Source: Tachypleus tridentatus (lineage: Eukaryota > Arthropoda > Merostomata > Xiphosura > Limulidae). From it: DNA of 64,000 nt. A program made the position numbers and the translations under genes. The DNA lies in contig NC_134834.1 in NCBI RefSeq assembly GCF_004210375.1, forward strand, positions 149,019,009-149,083,008. Direction: 5' to 3'. The notes beneath the pieces are model-generated. The model was not told the DNA's origin. It searched no databases and worked only from the letters and a program-made list of their open reading frames with translations. Position 1 is the stretch's first letter; every line of letters starts with the position of its first letter. Below are positions 34,942-45,085 of this stretch, in pieces.

Positions 34942-36397
34942 AGGTTCTCTAGCTATCACTATAAATGCATTGCATATAGAGGCTCTATCTCGAGGGAGCT
35001 TCTATAAGTTGAAAAGCCTAGGACCAATAAAACTCTTAAGCTTGTCTTGACCCCAGACATGGTGTATTAGTAACCTTCATTGTTTCTAGAAGAATTTAAC
35101 ACTTTGATTCTTATTTAATAAAATATTGTAATTAATGAGAATTATGTCTAGCATTTTTAACATTTCTTTTATTTCAAACATTAATATCTCTGGGATAAAA
35201 CAACGAAACAAAAGTAACTGGAACAAATTCAACTTTAACGCACTGAATGCAGCTGCTCCAAGTATTAAGTGTACCAGCTGTAAATCATGTATGACAAACC
35301 AGCAGACAATGGATAATGGTTTTATGGACCAAATGTTTATGCAAAAATTGCATAGGTTTACGTTAATTATAAAAATGTTTAAAAGTTATGTGTTAAATTA
35401 GGGAGGTATAAATGCCTGGTATGCCTGCCTCCCACACTTTAACTTGTAATACATTTGTGTTTTAATCACACTTTCTTTCCAGTCTATTTTTATAACTTTG
35501 TTAAGTTTTGTTTCTTTATTCAAAAGGTATTATAACTGGTGTTCATATTTTGTTCCATGGAGAAATGAAACCTGTTTTCAAGACTTCAAAATCCACAAGT
35601 GGTGAAATATTTCGTAATAATGAATTTTTAAGCTGTTTACAAACATAATTGTATTTTTATTAATGTAGATATATTTACTATGCTGGTTTTTAAGATAAGA
35701 GTTACTTTTGGGTGATATCAAAAAATATGTGTATTGGTAAATAGATATTTTATGGTGTTATAGGTATTATGATAGTTTTATACTTCCACTCACTTTCAGT
35801 TTGTGATGTTCATGTGATAACAAGAGATGGGTGTATAAGTATGTGGATATTTGATTATATGTGGTAGTATATTCATATATTTAAAGCAAGCAAGAGAGAG
35901 AAAAATAAATTGTGATTTGATTATGAAATTTTTAACTTGAAAGTAACTGACAGAATGTATGTATCATTTTTAAAAGAGAAATTATGTATTTCCTGGCTAG
36001 AGGTGCATTATTTGATTGATTATAATAATGGCTTAGAAAAATGGGGACTTTATATTTAGTTAATAAATAATTAAGTGGGAAGTTTTTTTTAACTCTCTTT
36101 TAAACTTCATGAATGTGATTTAGAAATTATTGTTTTTCTTTAATTAGATACTGATAGGCAATAACATAGAACTCAGTGAAACGTAATAAACGTTTTATTT
36201 TAGAATCATATGATTTTTTCAACTTTTACCAGGCTGTAGGTTGAAATTATTTAATAACAGTATTCAAATAAACACTTGTAATTGGCCACATGTCCTCGTT
36301 AAAAGAGGTTCGTCTGTTCTATACATCCACACAGAACTTATTTATTTTCGTTCTGAAATACATTGTGTAAATACCTTCAGTTCCATAAGTTGTTAAC
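34942..36397. other. Non-coding stretch
   Basis: AT-rich; the plus-strand open frame at 35135-35401 includes a CTSCKSC string but no family match or splice support. Confidence 0.4.
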
Positions 36398-36629
36398 ATC
36401 TTTTGGTGAACACACAACCTTCTGTTATTGCCACCATCATGGTGTATGTATGTAATTGTTCTGATGTTTAGTTTTTTTCTTCTTTTTTTTTATTGGAAGA
36501 AAACAATAAACAATGTAGTGTAAGAAAAACATTTATTATTATTATACAACACCTAAAAACAGGGTAGACAACAGGAATTTTTCACTCCTGAATGAGGCTT
36601 TATTATGTGAGAATGCATGTTTATGTAAT

Positions 36630-36905
36630 AGGGTCAATCACAGTCCAATGGTTAGTATACTGGACTGTGGCAGAGGTTCCATTTTTCACACTCCATTAAT
36701 ATATATGTAAAAAAGCGCTCTGAACTTTGGTCCATGGGTTCGTCATTCTTATGACAGTCAAATTTCTTCATTCAGTTTGGAGTTCATGAGTTGTTAGTAA
36801 GGTAACGTTAACTAGCTACCTTCTTTATCACTTTGAAATTAAGAATGGCTAGTGCACTAGGCCTCAAATAGCTTTGGGCAAAACTGAATGAACCACAACA
36901 GTTTG
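36630..36905 (+). mobile_element. Old His-tRNA-like SINE inside left arm
   Basis: Head GTCCAATGGTTAGTATACTG with GTG in the anticodon position (GGACTGTGGCAGAGG), as in tRNA-His, followed by a body that ends AATAGCTTTGGGCAAAACTG, distantly like the main family tail. The same element is in the right arm (about 50160-50430, minus strand), so it was there before the arms were duplicated. Confidence 0.7.
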
Positions 36906-37260
36906 TAACATCACATAAATTCAGTGATCATGTAATTACAGATTAACTGTACAGTTGATCCCTCTTGTTTTTGATCACATGTTCTAAATTATTTACACAC
37001 CAAGTTTGTTGGTTACAAGGCCACTAATATCACAAAGAAATGTAAATAAAAAAATATAATCAGTGTTCCAAATTCACTAATATCTAATAAGATTTTTTAC
37101 ATAATTTACATAAAAATTAGCAACAAAAGTCAAAGTTTCAGTCAGTTATTCAGAATAACTATTATAAACAGATAAAAACAAATTTACTGTAAATAATGCA
37201 ATATGTGGACATTGCTGACAGTGAAGGGAATATAAACAAATTGGTAATTCAACATTAATT

Positions 37261-37587
37261 ATGAAGAAGAGAAAGAGAGAGAGAGCCAACAATAGAACTG
37301 GAACAATCCCATGTACCCTTACTGTGAACCCCCCTCCCAAACACAGAATGAGGATTCATGGGAGAAAGACAGACAACCCAAAACATGTATGAGGACTTAT
37401 GTTGATTGATTCAATCCTAACCCAACCAACCCAATGGTACCAACATCCATGCAAGAGTAAAATGAGGGCTCCAAATTCAAGGAATGGATTGGGTTTAGGC
37501 GTTTCACTCCATTGTATGGTTAAATGTAGATTGGATGATGTTATGTCATTTACACCGACAGAACATCACCACCCTACTCTGAACTGA
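37261..37587 (+). pseudogene. 108-codon ORF of the inverted-arm repeat (left copy, one stop)
   Basis: Unrecognised protein. From ATG at 37261: a very basic start (MKKRKRERANNRTG), Pro-rich VNPPP near codon 24, then HGRKTDNPKHV, and a C-terminal part with WYQHPCK, NSRNGLGLGVSL and MSFTPTEHHHPTLN. Codon 44 is TGA (37390-37392) where the right arm has a sense codon; otherwise start, length (327 nt) and stop agree with the right arm. There is no domain I recognise; the basic start could suggest nucleic-acid binding, but this is speculation. Confidence 0.45.
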
Positions 37588-37774
37588 ATAGTTACAGCCA
37601 TCATATATGGAATCAATCCAGCAGGGTGCTCCCAGAGTGGCTTGGAACTGGTAAGGACTCCACTAGAAGAGAGAGGAGCTGGGAATGTATTGGAGAGCCT
37701 GGAGGAACATTGAGCCCCAAGACAGTGCAATGGGTGATCACAATACCCTATTTTGAAAAAAACAAATCAAACAG

Positions 37775-37950
37775 ATTATAATGTGACGGTTAATCCCACT
37801 ATTCGTTGGTAAAAGAGTAGCCCAAGAGTTGGCAGTGGGTGGTGATGACTAGCTGCCTTCCCTCTAGTCTTACACTACTAAATTAGGGATGGCTAGCACA
37901 GATATCCCTCAAGTAGCTTTGTGCAAAATTCCAAAAACAAACAAACAAAC
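37775..37950 (+). mobile_element. tRNA-derived SINE body, 5'-truncated
   Basis: Plus-strand body from TTATAATGTGACGG to the tail CCAAAAACAAACAAACAAAC; the head is missing. CAAACAGA before and after it looks like a short target-site duplication. It interrupts the inner end of the left inverted arm. Confidence 0.9.
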
Positions 37951-38363
37951 AGAAAGGTAGAAAATGGCCCCCCTTTCAGCTGTTCATTAAATAAAATATA
38001 ATTTACTTTTAAGATTCCATAAGATTCATTTCTGATTCCATAACAAATAATATACTGTAGTTTAATTTTCTTTAATGTCAATATCCTTCCATACAACTTT
38101 GTTTACAGCTGATGTATTTGTTTAATGCACAGAGCCACAATAGGAGGCTCCCTATTGGTACAGTAATTTGTGTGTCATAAGTGAAAAAACACACAGACTA
38201 TTGACTACTTACACAGTTATCTATAAAACTGTATACTCCAATAGACTAGCATGACAAATTCATTGAAGGAAACACTTGATATTCAAAACCTTTTCAAAAT
38301 GTAAAGTTTCTTCAAAGACACTGAACCATCACTTAAAATAGTTAACTAAGAAAGAAATTATAC
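37951..38363. other. CEP104 intron sequence
   Basis: Downstream of the 38364-38502 exon on the minus strand. No further exon recognised here; the next zinc-finger exon of CEP104 was searched for by eye and not found. Confidence 0.45.
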
Positions 38364-38502
38364 CTATACACTTTTTCAACCTCGTATGCACTTGGTAACC
38401 TTTAAGAGGGATTGCCTCCTTACATCTCAGGCACTGTTTGTACTGGTCTTGAGAGTCACACTCAACTAGCAAGTGTTCTGTATAGCCAGCTATCTCGACA
38501 AC
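38364..38502 (-). CDS. CEP104: CEP104 exon (zinc-finger region, second of two found)
   Basis: CEP104 is a ciliary-tip and centrosome protein that binds microtubule plus ends and CP110/CEP97. The minus-strand exon (46 codons plus 1 nt) opens after acceptor TTTTTAAG|GTT (38503) and closes at donor ATAG|GTATAA (38363). It begins VVEIAGYTEHLLVEC and continues with QCLRCKEAIPL and VHTRLKKCI. Zinc ligands: His10 and Cys15 complete the finger begun in the previous exon; Cys24, Cys27, His39 and Cys45 form the next. Vertebrate CEP104 has the same block, with VVEI, TEHLLTEC and CxRCSEA at the same spacing. Entry is phase 0 and exit phase 1; the previous exon exits in phase 0, so they join cleanly. Confidence 0.92.
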
Positions 38503-39952
38503 CTTAAAAAACATGAGAAAAGATATACATGGATATAAGTTGCTTGTATCACTGGAATTTATAACTTCAGCAGTACAAATAGCCACATCATATTCTTGGT
38601 AGAAATGAAAAGTTGGTCTATTTAAAACAAAACTAAACAGTAGTTATTTAAAACAATTATGAAATGGAACTTTAGTTGCTTTGTTTATAAAATGCCAAAA
38701 AATAGAAAACTATTATCACCTTATTTCAGTGTTGTTTTTATGTATGAGTTTTAAAACTTACAAGTACCAAGTTGGTAAGACATAATAACATTTTTAGGGT
38801 CTCTTTCAGAGATAATACCATCCTTGTCAACCAGTTTATGGATGATAACTTTCTACATATCTCAACACAGGGATGACTGACAGACATAATACCTTCTTAT
38901 ATACATCTTCCTATAGATCTCAGTATAGGCACTGTACCTTGTTATTGATACAGACATAGGTATGGCCCCTTCCTATGTACGTCAGCATAAGGACGACACA
39001 TAACATATTTCTATGTACATTAACATAGGTATGACCCCTTTCCATGTACATTAACATAGGGATGACACTTCCTATCTTTATCAACAAAGCAATGACTTCT
39101 TTTGAGCATCAATGCAGAAATGATACCTTCCTTTATACATCAATGTATAGGTGACAGTGATGACACATTCCCATTGACATCAACATAGGAAGAAAAATTA
39201 ACCCTCACAATTATTTTTCCAAATATAATGGGCATAAACTAGGTATAAATCAGAAAATAAATCTTAAATGTCATTGCATCAGGTGAATTTAGTGGCAAGA
39301 CACTGGATTTTTCTGTTATGCCAAATGGAAAAAAAATAACATTATTATTTATAATTAAATGTAAAGGAAAATGTACCTTAAATAAGAGTTCTTGAAAAGA
39401 ATGATAGTAAATTTTCCTCCTAATTTTAATCTCTAACATTATGGGCTCATTTTTACTTCCTATGTAACTTTGTCGGCAAATGAATAAACCATCTAAAAAA
39501 GGTGCACAGTAATGTTATTACAATGTTTCAGATTTTTAAACCTACACTATTGGTTCTTCTTTACTCATGACCTGTCTCAAACAACAGGTCCCCATTGAGA
39601 GCTTTAATTAAAGAAAGGAAATAAATTCCAAGTTGCACAAATCTTTATTTTCCATTTTTCAGAGAAAATGGAGAAACTAGAAAAATGGGTACTTTCTAAC
39701 CACTAAATTGAGTTTCTAATCTTCTGACAGAAAAAAAAAAAAAAGAAAATGTTCACCATATTTTCAATTTTTTGAGCTAAGGGAACAACTGAACTAATAA
39801 ACAACAAATGAAATATGAATTGATCTCTCTAGTCAGGAAACTCAATTTTAATCCAAGTATTGTGAATGTCAAAACACAAGTTTTTGACAAGTTATGTACA
39901 AGTCCTTTTTATTATAAGTATTAGATTATTTTTATATATTATACATTCTCAC
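38503..39952. other. CEP104 intron with a degenerate tandem array
   Basis: The 1450-bp intron between the two CEP104 exons. It holds the diverged array at 38830-39190 and otherwise AT-rich unique sequence, with an A14-like run at about 39730. Confidence 0.7.
38830..39190. repeat. Degenerate tandem array (~35-40-bp unit) in CEP104 intron
   Basis: Repeats built on ACATTAACATAGG, ATGACCCCTTCCTATGTACA and close variants (about eight diverged copies). Unit boundaries are blurred by indels. Confidence 0.75.
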
Positions 39953-40061
39953 CTCTTTGCAGTTTTGACAGAGCGTCAACATTGGGCAGTCTTTGTAATA
40001 ATGAAGATCTAATTGCTCAGGATTAAAAGAATCATTTTTTTCTTCACAAAACATGCAGATC
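39953..40061 (-). CDS. CEP104: CEP104 exon (zinc-finger region, first of two found)
   Basis: Minus-strand exon of 109 nt: acceptor TTCATTAG|G (40062) and donor AAAGAG|GTGAGA (39952). After one nucleotide completing a split codon, 36 codons read ICMFCEEKNDSF ... LDLHYYKDCPMLTLC ... NCKE. Ligands: Cys2, Cys5, His20 and Cys25 form one finger; Cys31 and Cys34 start the next, completed by His10/Cys15 of the following exon. Vertebrate CEP104 has CIFCGE, LDLHYWKHCLMLTRC and DHC at the same spacing. Upstream exons (TOG domain) were not identified and should lie at higher coordinates, either beyond the repeat-rich 40-52 kb or outside the window. Confidence 0.94.
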
Positions 40062-40371
40062 CTAATGAAAAGTAAAATTATTATTATCGTCTCCATAAAG
40101 ATATCCATGAATGAACAAGTTATGTCAATATGTAATTTTCCTTTAAACTAAAGCATAAACTTAAGATAGTGTATTCAATACACTGTTGCAGTTGTCAGGT
40201 AGTGAGTCGATTATATACAAAAATAGTTCATTAATACAGGGTATTCTAAAGGCAAAAAAAAAAATCCCAATGTTAAGAAATGTAATATCTCAGCCGGTCA
40301 TGGTATCTTCATGACTCAATCCTATAAGTGTGAGTCATTCCTTAAACCCACTCTTTTTCTGGTTTGATTTC
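40062..40371. other. CEP104 intron sequence
   Basis: AT-rich, with an A11 run at about 40254; nothing else recognised. Confidence 0.5.
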
Positions 40372-40455
40372 TTTTGCATTTTGCACAAAGCAATATGAGG
40401 GATACATGCACTAGCTGTCCCTAACTGAGCAATAAAACACTAGAGATACAATAAA
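40372..40455 (-). mobile_element. SINE tail fragment
   Basis: Minus-strand fragment of the main SINE family's 3' part (plus-strand TTTTGCACAAAGCAATATGA and ACTAGCTGTCCCTAA), diverged. Confidence 0.75.
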
Positions 40456-40588
40456 TAAGTAAAAAAGACAAACTTAATCAAGTGTGCCTATTTCATTTTT
40501 AGTCAGAAGTCTTTGTATGATCAAAAACTGATAATTAAGAAAAGGAAAAAAATCGCCAGAAAAAGTGGGGGTGGGAGGTGGCTGCAAA

Positions 40589-40770
40589 AAACGTTTTGTT
40601 TGAAATGCAAGCAGAGTTACCTGATGGCTATCTGCAGTAGCTGTCCATAATTTAGCAATCAAACACTATAGGGAAGACAGCTAGGAAACACTATTTGTTT
40701 CCAAGTCTTGGGTACTCTTTTACCAACAAATAGTGGGATTGACCATTACTTTACAATGACCCCACAGCTA
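40589..40770 (-). mobile_element. SINE body, diverged, head missing
   Basis: Minus-strand body from a GTTTTGTTTGAAATGCAAGC tail to the CCCCACAGCTAAAG position, where the head is lost. It ends about 20 bp before the presumed start of LINE B. Confidence 0.82.
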
Positions 40771-40823
40771 AAGATGTCTTCTGTGCTTACCTGCATATTT
40801 CCTTCTCTGTCCTTATCTTCGGT

Positions 40824-42750
40824 TCTTCCATTGTGCCCTGCCCTTTGGCTCCATATGTTTTAATCAAAATGTGAGTTTTTGCTCTTCATCTTCATGCCCT
40901 AGGGCCTACATTTCTATTTTTACATAGATAACTAGCTACTTCAGGCCCATTCTGTACAGGAGCTGAACAGTCATAGTTGTTAGCTCCTTTTTTGAAGCTG
41001 CTCTGTTAGGCTGATTAGTCACATTGAAGATGTCCTTCCTGCATCCTTCTAAATACCTTGTCCAATTTGGTGTCTTTTCAACACTCACCTTAGTTGGCCC
41101 AAATTGTCCATTCATCGCAATTGCCTGTTCTTCCCTTTCTGCATGTAAAGTTCTGTCACTTTTCTGGATGTGGTCTTCTAAAACTCTTAATCGCCCTCAG
41201 ACTTACAGTCCCTCAGACTTACAGAAGGTAATGACGTGGTCTTTTCACCTTCTTGTTTTCAGGTGACTTTGCAATCTGTAGGTTTTCTTCATAGTGATTC
41301 ATTTGCCACTACCCTCAATCACTAGTTACCCATTCTAACACTTACATTAATCACCAAGAAAGCACCTGGTCGAGATCCCTCTATTTTCTTACATTGGATC
41401 TCGTATATGGGACTCACAAGAAGTTAAGTGAAGTTAAGTGATTCATAGGATTCTTGCTCTGGATCCCTTGAATGCTTCTATTGCCATTCTTCCTTCCCTT
41501 GTAAATGATATCCTTTTCTAGTTGGGTAAGACTTGCAAATTGATGGCTTTATCACTTCCTCTTCCTTGTCCAGACTTGCTTCTCTTTAGAAATGAATCCC
41601 TTCACGGCTGAGGTGCAAGAGTCAATCACTCGTATGATTCAGGTTAATGATCTTTCAATGAATGGTCTTTACATATCAATGTACTAGAGCTCCAAGCTAT
41701 TTGTTGAGCTTTGGATCACTTTTTTCCCATTGCCATACATTGTCTGGTAATGATCCATTCTAACACTTACATTAATCACCAAGAAAGCACCTGGTCGAGA
41801 TCCCTCAATTTTCTTACATTGGATTTCGAAAATGGGACTCACAAGAAACACTTTGTTTTCTTGCATGCCACGTATTGGGTGTTTTCAAATTTGTGGTGAA
41901 TAATTTTTCCCACCCCAACATAATTTCCTTGATGACGTGGTCCTTTCACCTTCTTGTTTTCAGGTGACTTTGCAATCTGTAGGTTTTCTTCATAGTGATT
42001 CATTTGCCACTACCCTCAATCACTAGTTACCCTCTTTTGGCCTCTCATCTTCAGGCTTTGGATATAGAACCTTCAGGCAGCATCGGTCATACAAATTCCT
42101 ATATGTTTATCCTCTTATCTGATTGGTTCATTGAGTAGCTTCCTTTATCCATGCCACTCCATGCTTGGGTCCTTCTGATAACTCCTGAATAGGCAGACCA
42201 ACCATAGCTTCTTCATTTATTCCAACTACAATTATTTCCTCTTGTACCACTTTCCTTATTACCAGATCTCTTTCATCACACCCAGTCATCAGTTCTGCAT
42301 CCTGAACTTCAAATCACTGTTTGCATGTCTGGTTTTATTCAATCCTTGATCAGGTGATCAGGTTTCTCCCATTATGTAGCTCTTCACTTGGTTCAATCTA
42401 TCTGTCCTTCCTCCATGGAGATGTATCAGCGAGAATGGAAGACTTTTGTACATGGGCTCAGGCTCGGGATTTCTTGCTGTTGCTAATATCGCCAAGTTTC
42501 TCATGTGGGTATTCTGTGGAAGCTACTCAGTCTACTCAATTTCAAGTTATGAACAAGCTTTAATCTTTCCCGTTACCGCAGAATTTTCCGTTTACTCGCA
42601 CATACCATGTTAATCCATTCCTTCCTGATTCGTTGATTCCCACAGCAACCTGCTGTTATTTATTTTGGGTATTAACGTGGTCTTGCATTCCTTTACTTTA
42701 CCCTCATTCGAACCTGTTTCCACGTGTTTTGCTTCATCTGTTTCTTAAGG
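40824..42750 (+). mobile_element. DIRS-like retrotransposon pol fragment (RT thumb, RNase H, start of YR)
   Basis: Plus strand, many stops and frameshifts. In order: an RT thumb-like stretch (SKYLVQFGV at about 41040); an RNase H region (41560-42020) with ALDHFFPIAIHCLVMIHS, TYINHQESTWSRSL and HATYWVF, the DIRS-type 'YINxQGGTRSxxL ... ATHxxGVxN' pattern; then ITPE-stop-ADQP and SSVLHPELQ; and MYQREWKTFVH at 42421 followed by an FEP-like stretch near 42705, the N-terminal half of a DIRS-type tyrosine recombinase. The catalytic R-H-R-Y part is absent. DIRS elements integrate by a tyrosine recombinase rather than an integrase. Confidence 0.78.
41232..42031 (+). repeat. Scrambled duplication inside the DIRS fragment
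   Basis: Two ~100-bp blocks occur twice in swapped order: block B at 41232-41330 and again 41933-42031 (TGACGTGGTC...TAGTTACC), and block A at 41331-41420 and again 41756-41845 (ATTCTAACACTTACATTAAT...GGGACTCACAAGAA). The extra copy is a contiguous B-A joined end to end, flanked by short direct repeats: CCCTCAGACTTACAG twice before it and AAGTTAAGTG twice after it. Confidence 0.88.
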
Positions 42751-43234
42751 CTCCCTTGGTGTTGATTCCTGTACGTGATGAGGGGACCTCCCAGAGAAGA
42801 TCCTGTTCTTTCAGTTTACCTCCTCTGGTATCTAAACATCCACCTAAGTGTTTGCCGTGCGTGGCAACCAGTGAAGTGGAGGAGAGGATACTGGTGGTTC
42901 AGGGGCCCAGCCCTAACACTCCACTTTGGCCTAGAATTCCTGTAGATGGGCAGTCTCGGGTGGCCCCTAGGGTCAATTGGGTGGTTCACTTGTGCTAGAG
43001 TCAACCAAGTACCAGTGTTGGATGTTCTCAACAGGTGTTGTGGACATTTATCTGATGCTGGTGTTTGGGTATAATGCTCACGAAACCCTGGCGTTGTTGC
43101 AGTGTCCTTGTTTGGCATTGTAGTGCGTTCCCTCTTAAGGCTCTTTGATGGTTGTGGTCAGTGGGCGCCGAAACATTCGTTATTTTATTGTGGATCCTCC
43201 AAATAAAAACTTAAATAAAATAGTGAAAAACAGT
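42751..43234 (+). other. LINE B 5' UTR (post-insertion part)
   Basis: Aligns with 27861-28265 (minus) of LINE A: GTTGATTCCTGTACGTGATG, CAATTGGGTGGTTCACTTG, GCTCACGAAACCCTGGCG. It contains no sense ORF. Confidence 0.75.
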
Positions 43235-44470
43235 CCATAGACAAACGACCACGTCTTGAATATTTTGAGCAGCAATGTTCAACATCTGTAACACCTGTTG
43301 TACCTCATTTTCTTGTATTACATTTTCTCTCAGACAAACTTTTAGGGCAAATGCTTCCATTTTGTATTCAGAAGGAACTAGAGGGACTTGCTGGCACTCA
43401 AAATCAGTCAAAAAGCTTTTCTCTGGTGACATATTGCTAGAAACATCCACATCTAAACACAAGGAACTCCTCTTACATTCAAAGGCTATTGGGGATATAC
43501 CCATTGAGGTTACATCCCATGTTACTTTGGATTCGTCACGAGGAGATATTATTAACAGGGATTTGAAGAACATACCCGAGTCGGAGATTCTCGCTGGTTT
43601 CTCCAGTCAAGGAGTTTCTGCAGTGAGGCATATCTCCACTTGCAAAGATGGAATTATGATGCCGACTGATGTCCTCATTTTAACATTTACATCACTGTAT
43701 CCACCTGCCACTATCAAGGCAGATTATCTTAATTATTAGGTACGACCATACGTTCCAAACCCTCTCAGATGTTTCCAGTGTCAGCAGTTTGGTCACTTGA
43801 AGACGTCATGTCGTGGTTCCTTGACGTGTGTTCATTGCAGTGGCAAGGACCACGATGCCTATGACTGTAAAATGGACCCTCATTTCGTAAATTTCTGTGG
43901 CTTTCACCCTTCCTACTTACGTTCTGCTCTAAATGATTGGAAGAAAAATAAATGCAGCATTTGAAAACAATTCAAAACATTACTTACTCTGAGGCTCGAA
44001 AGTTGCTGTCCACAACTTCATCTCGGACGTATGCTGCTGTATTTCATTCCATTACTACAGTGGGAGTGTAGACGGATCTCTCTGTACCTCCAAAAGAATC
44101 ATTCTCAAACCAAATGAAAAGTCTTTTGACCTCAATGGTTAAAAACGTTGATGAATCATTGTCAATGTCAACACCCACCTCTGCCCCTAACATACATTCC
44201 AGCAAATTCCAAGATCCACTTCCTTTGGTTCTGGGTACAGGCATTTCCTTGGGTACATCTTTTTTCCCATCTCAAGATGCAAAAAGAACATTCGTTTACG
44301 TCCTCAGTCGTTGGAATCCTCTTCTAACAGCAAAGACCTGACCAATCGACCCAGGGCAGGATCCATGGAGGTCGATAGACCTACCTCGAATTAAGACAGT
44401 AAAGAAGAAAAGATGTAGTCGTAAACAGAAGAGTTCTCTATCCAATTCGCCTACACATAAATAAAAATGG
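43235..44470 (+). pseudogene. LINE B ORF1, gag-like with two zinc knuckles
   Basis: Plus strand. Early part 43275-43739 includes RHISTCKDGIMMPTDVLILT, shared with LINE A, and ends at a TAG (43738). Reading resumes at about 43745 with RCFQCQQFGHLKTSC then CVHCSGKDHDAYDC (43765-43870), two intact CCHC knuckles, and a third Cys/His-like stretch NFCGFHP. The last part covers FHSITTVGV to NIHSSKFQDPLPLVLGTG (about 44040-44250). Frameshifts and stops break it into at least three pieces. Confidence 0.87.
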
Positions 44471-45085
44471 CCACCTTGATACAATGAAACTGTCGAGGTA
44501 TACTTTCTAATCTGGATGACATCAAAATACAAATTGCTTTCTACTATCCCGTATGTCTTTCCTTACAGGAAACATTTCTAAAACCTGCTGATACAATCAC
44601 CTTTTGGCAATTTTCTTTGTACAGAAATGACGGGCTGTGTGATGGACAAGTGCATGGAGGAGTGGCACTGTTGATTGATGAGCATGTGCCCACCCTATCT
44701 TTGCTACTCCACACACCCTTGGAGGGCGCAGCCATCCATGTTTTCTTTGGTTGTATCATCACTGTTTGTTCTTTCTTCCTGTCGCCTGGAGAGACCTATG
44801 ATCAATCAGCCCTCGATGCTCTCATTGAACAGTTGCTGTCTCCCTTTTCATTCCTTGTAGACCTAAATGGACATCATGGAAGTACTGATATTGATAGAAG
44901 GGGTTGCTCCATAGAGCGAATGTTCACAGATAACAACCTTTCTCTTTTCAATACTGCTTCTTATACTTGTTTTCATGCACATAGCCAGTTCTTTACTGCT
45001 ACTGATCTCTCAGTTTGCTCCCTTTCACTATTCTTGAATACCCCACGAGGCAGTGATCATTTTCCTATAATTTTGAGATAGACGG
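44471..45085 (+). pseudogene. LINE B ORF2 AP endonuclease domain
   Basis: Plus strand, open from about 44547 after an early stop (CAATGAAACTGTCGAGG in place of the WNCRG start). LSLQETFLKPAD keeps the catalytic QET Glu that LINE A has lost. Then SLYRNDGLCDGQVHGGVAL, VDLNGHHGSTD (family DFNxHHxxWG, changed at the Phe and Trp) and RGSDHFPII (SDHxPI, intact). A stop at 45081 follows at once. More of the motifs are preserved than in LINE A, but the element is still dead. Confidence 0.9.

Larger units (their letters stand above)
36398..37774 (+). repeat. Large inverted repeat, left arm
   Basis: About 1.38 kb. Its reverse complement recurs at 49321-50660 with long identical runs, e.g. GGTGAACACACAACCTTCTG near the outer end and ACAATACCCTATTTTGAAAA near the inner end. 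The left arm has about 90 bp around 37620-37720 that differs from the right arm, and lacks a short insertion present near 50095 in the right arm. The arm holds an old tRNA-derived SINE and a 108-codon ORF. A main-family SINE has inserted at its inner end. Confidence 0.93.

Noticed and set aside
35135-35401. 88-codon plus-strand frame with CTSCKSC
   Set aside because: Low-complexity Asn/Ile/Ser-rich start and no domain.
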